Below are positions 1 to 5,389 of a stretch of 5,389 nt of DNA, piece after piece. How positions within the stretch are numbered: position 1 is the first letter of the stretch; the number at the start of each line of letters is the position of its first letter. Source of the stretch: Spirochaetaceae bacterium (lineage in GTDB: Bacteria; Spirochaetota; Spirochaetia; Spirochaetales_E; Spirochaetaceae_B); the NCBI GenBank assembly GCA_003249275.1, contig QKJO01000228.1, positions 1-5,389 on the forward strand, given 5' to 3'. A program made the translations under genes and the position numbers. The notes under the pieces were generated by a model. The model worked only from the letters and a program-made list of their open reading frames with translations, did not search any database and was not told where the DNA came from.

Positions 1-63
1 GGAAAGGATCAGATCCTTGTCCGTCTCCCACTGTGCCAATCTTATTTCAACATCATTTTTCAT
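1..63 (-). CDS. GNAT family N-acetyltransferase, N-terminal fragment (gene continues beyond the left edge)
   Basis: On the minus strand an ATG at 63-61 opens 21 codons that run without a stop to the window edge. The peptide begins MKNDVEIRLAQWETD and continues KDLILS. This resembles the first beta strand and start of helix 1 of GNAT acetyltransferases, which commonly begin with an 'IRLATWETD'-like stretch leading to an 'IRREVF..EQ' segment that would lie outside the window. Enzymes of this fold transfer an acetyl group from acetyl-CoA to an amine; the substrate cannot be told from this piece. There is no Shine-Dalgarno sequence before the ATG, but a promoter-like pair ends 7 nt upstream, so the message may be leaderless. 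The frame stays open further upstream, with a TTG at 99-97, but the similarity and the promoter position favour ATG 63. The gene is divergent from the acyl-CoA ligase operon. The family call rests on a short N-terminal match only. Confidence 0.6.
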   Translation of the reverse strand, partial: MKNDVEIRLAQWETDKDLILS

Positions 64-70
64 AAAGTTG

Positions 71-99
71 AGAATAGGGCATAGGATGATCCGGGTCAA
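71..99 (-). promoter_or_regulatory. Candidate sigma-70-type promoter for the leftward GNAT gene
   Basis: Read on the minus strand, TTGACC (99-94, five of six matches to TTGACA) is followed by a 17-nt spacer and TATTCT (76-71, four of six matches to TATAAT). The last base of the -10 box lies 7 nt before the ATG at 63, so the expected transcription start falls at or next to the A of the start codon. That fits the lack of a ribosome binding site there. This is a consensus match by eye. Confidence 0.5.
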
Positions 100-108
100 G
101 ATTTTAGA

Positions 109-137
109 TTGACGGATAGTTTTTCCACCTCTACTAT
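109..137 (+). promoter_or_regulatory. Candidate sigma-70-type promoter for the rightward operon
   Basis: TTGACG (109-114, five of six matches to TTGACA), a 17-nt spacer and TACTAT (132-137, four of six matches to TATAAT, keeping the key first T, the A at position two and the final T). Transcription would start near 144, giving a 5' leader of about 100 nt before the TTG start of the ligase gene. A second -10-like hexamer, TATACT at 151-156, has no good -35 partner at the right distance. The -35 box lies 9 bp from the -35 box of the opposing promoter. Confidence 0.5.
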
Positions 138-151
138 GGTATGGTACTTTT

Positions 152-161
152 ATACTAGTAT
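152..161. repeat. 10-bp perfect palindrome in the operon leader
   Basis: ATACTAGTAT is its own reverse complement. It lies just downstream of the predicted transcription start (about 144), a place where a repressor dimer could bind. It is short and AT-rich, so it could occur by chance, and I do not recognise it as the site of a known regulator of fatty-acid or arginine genes. Confidence 0.2.
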
Positions 162-230
162 TTAATCCTGACTCGAATACCGGGAGTTTGTTCTTCCCCG
201 ATTCACCAGAAAGAGTTTTAGAGGATGCCA

Positions 231-236
231 GGGAGG
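231..236 (+). promoter_or_regulatory. Shine-Dalgarno sequence that decides a TTG start
   Basis: GGGAGG at 231-236 is the only good ribosome binding site at the head of the ligase gene. It sits 6 nt before TTG 243. The in-frame ATG at 225 lies upstream of this site and has only AGAGG touching it directly with no spacer. The next in-frame ATG, at 258, is 21 nt downstream of the site, too far for efficient use. Confidence 0.65.
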
Positions 237-242
237 ATAATT

Positions 243-2147
243 TTGGAACCTACGATCATGAAGCAGCTGCAGAAAATTGTGCAGACTTTTCCCGAAAAGA
301 CAGCTCAGCTTAGCAAGGACAGCAACGATACATTCAAACCCACCGACTATAAGACTTTTTACAGGGAAATTCAGTGTTTTGCCGCCGGACTTCAGTCCAT
401 CGGAATTGTCCGTGGCGAGACTGTCGGGCTTATAGCCGACAACAGAAAAGAGTGGCTGATCTGTGATATGGGACTGCAGTCTCTGGGAGCCAATGATGCT
501 CCCCGCGGCTGTGACATCACATCCAAAATTCTGGCCTATATCGTCAGTATTCCCGGTTGTAAAACAGTCATCCTTGAGAATTCGCAGCAGCTGGAGAAGA
601 TTGTCGAAGTTAAAAAAGAGCTTCCTGATCTCAAGCAGATCATTATGATTGATCCGGCAGAAGAAAAGACAGCTGCACAGGCTTCGGAATTTACCTTTTT
701 TACTTTTTCTGAACTCATGGAGAAAGGTCGGGAACTGATTGAAAAAGAACCCGGACTGATCGAAAGAGAGATTGCCCTGGGCGGGGAAGAAGATATTGCG
801 ACAATCATCTTCACTTCCGGTACCACAGGGGTTCCCAAAGGGGTTATGCTGACCAACCGGAATTATGTCTATCAGGCCGAAGCAATGCTCGCATCTCTGC
901 CTGTTTCAGAAAATGATACCTGGCTGACGATTCTGCCGGTCTGGCACTCCTTTGAGCGTGTCATACAGTATGTCTCCTGTCTGAACGGCGCCTGTCTTGC
1001 CTACTCCAAACCTATAGGAAAAACACTTCTTATGGATCTGCAGTCAGTGAAGCCCACACTGATGACCGCTGTGCCCCGCCTCTGGGAAGCTCTGTATGCC
1101 GGGGTTCTCAGGAATATTAAGGCCAAGGGAGAGAAGGCGGAGAAACTCTTTCAGTTCTTCCTCAAAAAAGCGATCAGGGATGAACACTTCTGCTGTATTC
1201 TGGAAGACCGTTATCCCGACTATACCGGGCAGAGTCAGGCATTCAGAAAGCTGGGAGCCGCCCTGGGCCGGATACAGACTGCCCCTTTCCGGGCTCTGGG
1301 AGACAAAATCCTTTTCAGCAAGATCGTGGGAAAGATGTTCCCCAGTCTCAGAGCCGGTATTTCCGGGGGCGGGGCCCTGCAGAGAGACGTGGACAACTTT
1401 TTCAGTGCCGTCGGCGTCAAGGTGCTTGAGGGATACGGCCTGACCGAGTCCGGCCCAGTTATTTCTGTGCGCAAAGAAGTTCATCCCGTCGTTAATACGG
1501 TAGGACCTGCCTTCATCGGTACGGAAATCAAAACTCTGGACAGCAACGGCAAAGAAGTTAAACCGGGAGAACGGGGTGTTCTTCATGTCCGCGGACCCCA
1601 GGTCATGAAGGGTTATTACAAAAATCAGGAGCTGACGGATAAAGTTCTGACCAAAGACGGATGGCTGGATACGGGAGACATTGCGGTTCTCTCCCTGAAC
1701 AAGGAAATTACGCTTGTCGGCAGAGCAAAAGATACAATTGTTCTTCTGGGCGGAGAGAATGTGGAACCCGTTCCTCTTGAGTCCAAGCTCAAGGAATCAT
1801 CATACATCGACAATGCCGTAGTTCTGGGACAGGATAAGAAATATCTTTCCGCGTTGATTGTGCCCGATTTCGACAATCTGGAAGAGTACGCCAAAAAGAA
1901 CAACATTATGTATGAGAACAGAACTCTGATGGGTGAAGTTCCGGAATTGAAAGAACTGATCAATCAGGAAGTGGCCAATCTGGTCTCCCCTGCCAACGGT
2001 TTTTCAAGCTTTGAACGGATCTATCAGTTTACAATTCTGCAGAACCACTTTGAAGTAGGACGGGAACTCTCGGCAAAGATGGAACTTTTAAGACCGACGA
2101 TTTATGATCTTTATAAAGAGGAGATCGAGGATCTTCTGAGTCACTGA
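243..2147 (+). CDS. Long-chain fatty acid--CoA ligase (AMP-forming), FadD15 type
   Basis: This adenylate-forming enzyme activates fatty acids with ATP and couples them to CoA, feeding lipid synthesis or acyl recycling; it is probably cytosolic or peripheral to the membrane. The TTG start gives 634 residues, normal for FadD15-type synthetases. In that numbering the P-loop FTSGTTGVPKG is at about 190-200, the adenylate-binding motif GYGLTESGP at 397-405, the ATP-binding LDTGD at 475-479, and the linker block GRAKDTIVLLGGENVEPVPLE starts at 493. The acyl-CoA-synthetase family block DGWLDTGDIA is intact. The C-terminal motif that normally holds the catalytic lysine (like ELTPTLKLRR) reads ELSAKMELLR, so the lysine is two residues earlier and its usual place is Glu. 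An in-frame ATG at 225 would give 640 residues and ATG 258 would give 629. The gene ends in tandem stops TGA TAA and is first of a three-gene unit. Chain-length preference cannot be read from the sequence. Confidence 0.9.
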   Translation: MEPTIMKQLQKIVQTFPEKTAQLSKDSNDTFKPTDYKTFYREIQCFAAGLQSIGIVRGETVGLIADNRKEWLICDMGLQSLGANDAPRGCDITSKILAYIVSIPGCKTVILENSQQLEKIVEVKKELPDLKQIIMIDPAEEKTAAQASEFTFFTFSELMEKGRELIEKEPGLIEREIALGGEEDIATIIFTSGTTGVPKGVMLTNRNYVYQAEAMLASLPVSENDTWLTILPVWHSFERVIQYVSCLNGACLAYSKPIGKTLLMDLQSVKPTLMTAVPRLWEALYAGVLRNIKAKGEKAEKLFQFFLKKAIRDEHFCCILEDRYPDYTGQSQAFRKLGAALGRIQTAPFRALGDKILFSKIVGKMFPSLRAGISGGGALQRDVDNFFSAVGVKVLEGYGLTESGPVISVRKEVHPVVNTVGPAFIGTEIKTLDSNGKEVKPGERGVLHVRGPQVMKGYYKNQELTDKVLTKDGWLDTGDIAVLSLNKEITLVGRAKDTIVLLGGENVEPVPLESKLKESSYIDNAVVLGQDKKYLSALIVPDFDNLEEYAKKNNIMYENRTLMGEVPELKELINQEVANLVSPANGFSSFERIYQFTILQNHFEVGRELSAKMELLRPTIYDLYKEEIEDLLSH

Positions 2148-2152
2148 TAAAC

Positions 2153-2158
2153 AGGAGG
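2153..2158 (+). promoter_or_regulatory. Ribosome binding site of the DJ-1/PfpI gene
   Basis: AGGAGG, a perfect Shine-Dalgarno core, lies 9 nt before ATG 2168 and just after the tandem stop codons of the ligase gene. It fixes the start of the second gene and supports translation of a shared transcript. Confidence 0.75.
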
Positions 2159-2167
2159 TTTTCTGTC

Positions 2168-2722
2168 ATGACCGAAGTAGCCGTACTGCTGGCGGACGGG
2201 CTGGAAGAAGTTGAGGCCGTTACACCCATAGATTTTCTGCGGAGAGCAGGTATAGAGGTGGTTACATTAGGTCTTGGTAAAATCCTCATCGAGGGATCTC
2301 ACGGGATCACTTTGAAAGCGGACATGGAACTGAAGGACTTCGACGGCGAGGCGGAAGCCATTCTTATACCCGGGGGAATGCCCGGATCGGCCCGTCTGGC
2401 CGCTGACGAAACGGTTATCCGGCTGGTCAGGGAGTTTCACAGTAAGGACAGGCTCATCGCCGCCATTTGTGCTGCACCGGCCCTGGTTCTGGGCAAGGCA
2501 GGAATCCTCAAGGGGAAGAAATTTACCTGCTATCCCGGATATGAGGATAAAAGCGGTCCCTTCGGGGTGTATATGGACGACCGGGTCGTTCAGGACGGCC
2601 GTTTGATCACCGCCTGCGGCGTAGGCTGTGCCGCCGCCTTCTCCGGGCAGATTATCTCCAGTTTCAGGGGTGAAGAGAAGGCCCGTGAGATTATGAAGGC
2701 CACATTACAGGCCGGTTACTGA
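2168..2722 (+). CDS. DJ-1/PfpI (ThiJ/YajL-like) family protein
   Basis: The product has 184 residues, the normal length for the DJ-1/YajL branch of the class I glutamine amidotransferase-like fold. The N-terminal strand and turn read VAVLLADGLEEVEAVTPIDFLRRAG; E16 matches Glu18 of human DJ-1, which interacts with the reactive cysteine. IPGGMPGS (67-74) is the glycine-rich loop and AAICAAPALVLGKAG (98-112) holds the nucleophile-elbow cysteine C101, equivalent to DJ-1 Cys106. The DJ-1 histidine in 'THP' is replaced (TCYP, Y122), and the usual 'TSRGPGT' reads TACGVGC, losing the arginine and adding C150 and C154. Family members are reported as chaperones, glyoxalases, disputed deglycases or oxidative-stress proteins, and many are misannotated as thiamine-monophosphate enzymes. 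The exact role here is unknown. It is a cytosolic protein with no signal peptide. It lies 20 nt after the ligase gene and 12 nt before the cyclodeaminase gene. Confidence 0.9.
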   Translation: MTEVAVLLADGLEEVEAVTPIDFLRRAGIEVVTLGLGKILIEGSHGITLKADMELKDFDGEAEAILIPGGMPGSARLAADETVIRLVREFHSKDRLIAAICAAPALVLGKAGILKGKKFTCYPGYEDKSGPFGVYMDDRVVQDGRLITACGVGCAAAFSGQIISSFRGEEKAREIMKATLQAGY

Positions 2723-2723
2723 C

Positions 2724-2728
2724 AGGTG
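2724..2728 (+). promoter_or_regulatory. Ribosome binding site that selects ATG 2735
   Basis: AGGTG lies 6 nt before ATG 2735, immediately after the TGA of the DJ-1 gene. The same frame also opens at GTG 2726 and TTG 2729, but these overlap or abut the ribosome binding site. ATG 2744 is a weaker alternative further in. Confidence 0.55.
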
Positions 2729-2734
2729 TTGAAC

Positions 2735-3949
2735 ATGAAAGAGATGACAGTTATTGCCGAAGGGCATCTGATTGATTCGGGATTGCTTTCGGGTATCCTC
2801 AATCTGATCGTAGAAGAAGATCTCAGCTATCACATAGACAAGATGGATGTGGGCAGAACCAAAGTGGAAACAACCCGTGTCGAGATCACCGTATTTGCTC
2901 CCGAAGATCAGCAGCTGGCGGATGTCTTTTCGAAGCTTTCTCTGCTGGGTGTCTATGAGAAGGGTGCAGTGAACGGTGTTTTTGAGGCGTCCGTCAAAGA
3001 CTCCTATGCTCCCGAGGGATTTTACTCCACAACGAATCACAGAACAGAAATCTATGCCGATAACAGATGGAATCCCGTCGGCAGTCAGAGAATGGATGCG
3101 GTCATTGTCCGTAAGGGGAACGATTTCATCTGTACGAAGATAAGGGATGTCAGGAAAGGGGATTTGATCCTTTGCGGCAGTGAGTCTGTCCGAGTCTATC
3201 CACCGGCTGCAGAGAAAAAGGATGACGGATTTGCCTTTATGACAAACGAAGTTTCATCGGAACGGAGTTATGACATTGCCGTGGAGGCCATTGCCGGAGA
3301 GCTGAAAGAATTAAAGAAAAGAGGGGGACGCTGCATTGTTGTCTGCGGACCCGTCGTCATTCATACGGGAGGCGCAGCTGCTCTTTCCGCCATGATCAGG
3401 GGCGGCTATATTCACGGCTTTCTCGGGGGTAATGCCGTTGCCGTGCACGACCTTGAATCGGTCTACTATGGAACGTCTCTTGGTGTGGATATGAAAAACG
3501 GGAAACCCACCCACGGCGGTCACAATCACCATATGAGGGCGATCAACCGCATCAACGGACAGGGCTCCATACAGGCGGCTATTGATTCGGGAGATCTGAA
3601 GGAGGGGCTGATGTATGAAGTCCTGAAGTCAGGGATTCCCTACTGTCTGGCAGGATCCATCAGAGATGACGGACCTCTTCCTGAAACTGTAACGGATATG
3701 ATTGTGGCTCAGACGATGTATGCACAGATTATTAAAGATGCCGATATGATTCTGATGCTCTCTTCCATGCTCCACTCCATCGGTACGGGCAACATGACCC
3801 CGTCCTGGGTCAAGACTGTCTGCATTGATATCAATCCTGCGGTAGTCACCAAGCTGGCGGACCGGGGGTCCGGTCAGGCTGTGGGTATCGTCAGTGATGT
3901 GGGACTCTTTCTCAATGCCCTGGCTTTCAATCTTGATCTGTCAGTTTAA
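2735..3949 (+). CDS. Ornithine cyclodeaminase of the TIGR00300 (AgrE/ArgZ C-terminal, LOR/SDH) family
   Basis: The protein (404 residues from ATG 2735; 407 from GTG 2726) matches the TIGR00300 / LOR-SDH family. Its archaeal members and the C-terminal half of cyanobacterial AgrE/ArgZ convert L-ornithine to L-proline and ammonia with a bound nicotinamide cofactor. The N-terminal region (about 1-90) is the conserved LOR/SDH domain. Then come GFYSTTNH (95-102), VVCGPVVIHTGGAAAL (202-217), GNAVAVHDLESVYYGTSLGVD (starting at 232), the histidine-rich GGHNHHMRAINR (261-272), AGSIRDDGPLPE (306-317), LHSIGTGN (346-353) and CIDINPAVVTKLADRGS (363-379). These blocks are characteristic of the family and all appear intact. 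It is unrelated in sequence to the mu-crystallin-type ornithine cyclodeaminase and lacks the N-terminal arginine dihydrolase domain of the cyanobacterial fusion. A role in arginine/ornithine catabolism or proline supply follows from the family; the older 'LOR/SDH bifunctional' label should not be taken as evidence for lysine metabolism. It is the last gene of the unit, followed by a terminator. Confidence 0.85.
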   Translation: MKEMTVIAEGHLIDSGLLSGILNLIVEEDLSYHIDKMDVGRTKVETTRVEITVFAPEDQQLADVFSKLSLLGVYEKGAVNGVFEASVKDSYAPEGFYSTTNHRTEIYADNRWNPVGSQRMDAVIVRKGNDFICTKIRDVRKGDLILCGSESVRVYPPAAEKKDDGFAFMTNEVSSERSYDIAVEAIAGELKELKKRGGRCIVVCGPVVIHTGGAAALSAMIRGGYIHGFLGGNAVAVHDLESVYYGTSLGVDMKNGKPTHGGHNHHMRAINRINGQGSIQAAIDSGDLKEGLMYEVLKSGIPYCLAGSIRDDGPLPETVTDMIVAQTMYAQIIKDADMILMLSSMLHSIGTGNMTPSWVKTVCIDINPAVVTKLADRGSGQAVGIVSDVGLFLNALAFNLDLSV

Positions 3950-3962
3950 TCAGTCAGTTTAA
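3941..3962 (+). repeat. Short direct repeat over the stop codon
   Basis: TCAGTTTAA occurs at 3941-3949, where it encodes the last codons and TAA stop, and again at 3954-3962, separated by TCAG. The second TAA is out of frame with the first. It may be a small slippage duplication and has no evident function. Confidence 0.35.
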
Positions 3963-4006
3963 AAAAAAAGCAGAACTCCGGATTCACCGGATGTTCTGCT
4001 TTTTTT
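3961..4006. terminator. Bidirectional intrinsic terminator between convergent genes
   Basis: A stem of GCAGAAC (3970-3976) plus TCCGG (3977-3981) pairs with CCGGA (3987-3991) plus GTTCTGC (3993-3999) around the 5-nt loop ATTCA, with a single bulged T at 3992. That is 12 base pairs. Nine A precede it (3961-3969) and seven T follow (4000-4006), so each strand has a stem followed by a U-tract: seven U for the rightward operon and nine for ackA. It begins 12 nt after the stop of the cyclodeaminase gene and lies 16 nt from the ackA stop. Confidence 0.92.
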
Positions 4007-4022
4007 ATTCTTTCAAAATTGG

Positions 4023-5363
4023 TCAGGAGAGGGGTTTTGCAATGATGTTTTTCAATGCGGGATTCTTCTCCAGGTTGGCGGGAAGAGCTCTCTCCCTGGC
4101 TTTGTTCTGGTAATCTGCACTCTGGAAGTAGTAGGTGTAGTTGGTGTGAACATCGTAGGTACCGTTCATAAGAGCGTAGGTATCTTCTGTCATGACAAGT
4201 TCCTCATCCGTGGGGATGACGAACACCTTGACGGGAGAATCGTCTGCAGAAATACAGGTTTCGGCATTTCTGGTCACGCTGGCGGCATTTTTCTCGGCAT
4301 CGATTTTGACGCCCATACTTTCCAGGTTTTCAAGGGTTTTCGCACGGTAAACGGGATTCATCTCGCCCACGCCGGCGGTGAAGACGATAGCGTCGACTTT
4401 TCCGACTGCAGCGGTGTAGGCACCGATGTATTTTCTGATTTTGTAGCATTCCATTTCGAGAGCCAGGGTACAGCGCTCATCACCTTTCAGGTAACCGGCG
4501 TAAACATCACGGCGGTCAATGAATTTTTCGGTAATACCCAGAACACCGCTTTTTTTGTTCATAATGCCGTCCATCTCTTTGGGAGACAGTTTTTCATTTT
4601 CCATGATGAAGGGAACAATGGCGGGGTCGATATCACCGCAGCGGGTACCCATCATCAGTCCTTCCAAAGGTGTCAGACCCATGGATGTATCGTAGCATTT
4701 GCCGTCTTTTACGGCACAGATGCTGGCGCCGTTGCCGATATGTGCGATGATAACATTGGTTTTGTGGGGATCTTTGCCCAGGAGGACAGAGGCTCTCTTG
4801 GCTGTGTAAACATAGCTGGTTCCGTGAAAACCGTATCTTCTCACATTGTGTTTTTCATACCATTCGTAGGGCAGTGCGTACATGTAGGCATAGTTGGGCA
4901 TTGTCTGGTGCCATGCTGTATCCATGACCGCACAGTGAGGCACATCGGGCATCACAAGCTTGGCAGCTTCCACACCCATGATATTGGCGGGCATATGAAG
5001 AGGACCCAGATGAAACAGGCTTTTAAATGTCTTCAGGACTTCGTCTGTAATAATAACCGACTGTTTGAACTTTTCGCCGCCGTGCAGAACTCTGTGGCCT
5101 ACGGCTTTAATTTCAGACATATCTGAAATACAACCGGCTTTGGGGTCCAGTATGGTGCTGATGATCCACTCAATTGCTTCTTTGTGTGTGGGGCAGGATT
5201 TCTTGTCTTCAAACTCCGGTTTATCAAGGGGTTTGTGCTCGATATTGGACATTTCCTGACCAATTCTTTCTACCATTCCTACACCAAGGACTTCTTTTTT
5301 GTCCCAGTCATAAACCTGAAATTTTGCGGAAGAGCTACCGCAATTCAGTGTTAAAATAACCAT
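4023..5363 (-). CDS. ackA: Acetate kinase
   Basis: AckA transfers phosphate between acetyl phosphate and ADP, giving acetate and ATP in the last step of acetate fermentation; it is cytosolic and works with phosphotransacetylase. The protein has 446 residues. The N-terminal phosphate-binding motif [10 protein letters not shown] supplies N7, S10, S12 and K14; [11 protein letters not shown] holds R91, [10 protein letters not shown] holds D148, and RYGFHGTS holds H180. HIGNGAS holds H208 and N211, and [17 protein letters not shown] holds R241. FTAGVGE lies at 329-334 and IPTDEEL carries the late acidic pair E387/E388. Up to R241 the numbering equals that of the Methanosarcina thermophila enzyme, so the catalytic set is complete. 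The protein runs about 40 residues past the usual end (near 400-408), with a Tyr-rich then basic tail. The start is ATG 5363, with GGAGG 5 nt upstream. It is convergent with the preceding operon. Confidence 0.97.
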   Translation of the reverse strand: MVILTLNCGSSSAKFQVYDWDKKEVLGVGMVERIGQEMSNIEHKPLDKPEFEDKKSCPTHKEAIEWIISTILDPKAGCISDMSEIKAVGHRVLHGGEKFKQSVIITDEVLKTFKSLFHLGPLHMPANIMGVEAAKLVMPDVPHCAVMDTAWHQTMPNYAYMYALPYEWYEKHNVRRYGFHGTSYVYTAKRASVLLGKDPHKTNVIIAHIGNGASICAVKDGKCYDTSMGLTPLEGLMMGTRCGDIDPAIVPFIMENEKLSPKEMDGIMNKKSGVLGITEKFIDRRDVYAGYLKGDERCTLALEMECYKIRKYIGAYTAAVGKVDAIVFTAGVGEMNPVYRAKTLENLESMGVKIDAEKNAASVTRNAETCISADDSPVKVFVIPTDEELVMTEDTYALMNGTYDVHTNYTYYFQSADYQNKARERALPANLEKNPALKNIIAKPLS

Positions 5364-5368
5364 TATTG

Positions 5369-5373
5369 CCTCC
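5369..5373 (-). promoter_or_regulatory. Ribosome binding site of ackA
   Basis: On the minus strand GGAGG (5373-5369) lies 5 nt before ATG 5363. It fixes the ackA start. The remaining 16 nt to the window edge are too short to show a promoter or the preceding gene. Confidence 0.75.
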
Positions 5374-5389
5374 AGATCTGTTCTATCAT

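Noticed and set aside
6..16. GGATCAGATCC near-palindrome
   Set aside because: It lies inside the coding part of the GNAT fragment, has five-base arms and a one-base centre, and is easily due to chance.
181..200. Hairpin-like CGGGAG and CTTCCCCG in the leader of the ligase gene
   Set aside because: Only four continuous base pairs form before a bulge and there is no U-tract, so neither an attenuator nor a riboswitch is supported.
1044..1586. A 180-codon open frame antisense to the acyl-CoA ligase
   Set aside because: It is also codon-aligned with the real gene, has no ribosome binding site that I can see, and lies entirely inside an intact conserved enzyme.
2168..2722. Thiamine (thiJ / 4-methyl-5-thiazole monophosphate) function for the DJ-1 protein
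   Set aside because: This label is a historical misannotation of the family, and no thiamine genes are nearby.
2735..3949. Lysine-ketoglutarate reductase / saccharopine dehydrogenase function
   Set aside because: Only the short LOR/SDH conserved domain is shared. The rest matches the ornithine cyclodeaminase blocks of AgrE/ArgZ and archaeal homologues.
4146..5126. A 326-codon open frame antisense to ackA
   Set aside because: It is codon-aligned with ackA and explained by absence of TTA, CTA and TCA codons. The peptide is rich in His, Gly, Phe and Val as expected from complementing a real gene and matches no family I know.
1..5389. Mobile element, CRISPR array, toxin-antitoxin or defence genes
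   Set aside because: No transposase, integrase, spaced repeats or small paired genes are visible; the space is filled by intact metabolic genes with short gaps.

Overview
This 5.4 kb window looks like chromosomal DNA from a fermentative anaerobe, most likely a spirochaete (Spirochaetota). That assignment is an inference from protein character: an acetate kinase with a roughly 40-residue C-terminal extension, an FadD15-type acyl-CoA ligase with 'PRGCD' and 'GGENVEPVPLE' blocks, and a stand-alone archaeal/cyanobacterial-type (TIGR00300, AgrE/ArgZ C-terminal-like) ornithine cyclodeaminase. Base composition looks balanced and similar across the genes. I see no mobile element, CRISPR array, tRNA or rRNA.

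Layout. Positions 63 to 1 (minus strand) hold the first 21 codons of a divergent gene that runs off the left edge and resembles the start of a GNAT N-acetyltransferase. Positions 64-242 are a divergent intergenic region with two candidate sigma-70-type promoters back to back, their -35 boxes 9 bp apart and forming an inverted repeat. The rightward promoter would serve a tight three-gene unit: a long-chain acyl-CoA synthetase (243-2147, probably starting at TTG), a DJ-1/PfpI-family protein (2168-2722) and the ornithine cyclodeaminase-like protein (2735-3949). The gaps are only 20 and 12 nt, each with a Shine-Dalgarno sequence. A hairpin with A- and T-tracts on either side (3961-4006) is a bidirectional terminator shared with the convergent acetate kinase gene ackA (5363-4023, minus strand), which is complete and carries all expected catalytic residues.

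How the genes fit together. AckA makes ATP and acetate from acetyl phosphate, the last step of acetate fermentation. The three-gene unit has no obvious single pathway: the ligase activates fatty acids, the third gene probably converts ornithine to proline and ammonia (end of an arginine/ornithine catabolic route), and the DJ-1 homologue may have a protective or repair role. The most unusual points are the probably leaderless GNAT gene with its symmetrical divergent promoters, the displaced C-terminal lysine of the acyl-CoA ligase, the altered DJ-1 pocket residues, and the mixed content of the operon. I did not find a clearly new system here; the window is mostly ordinary metabolism.
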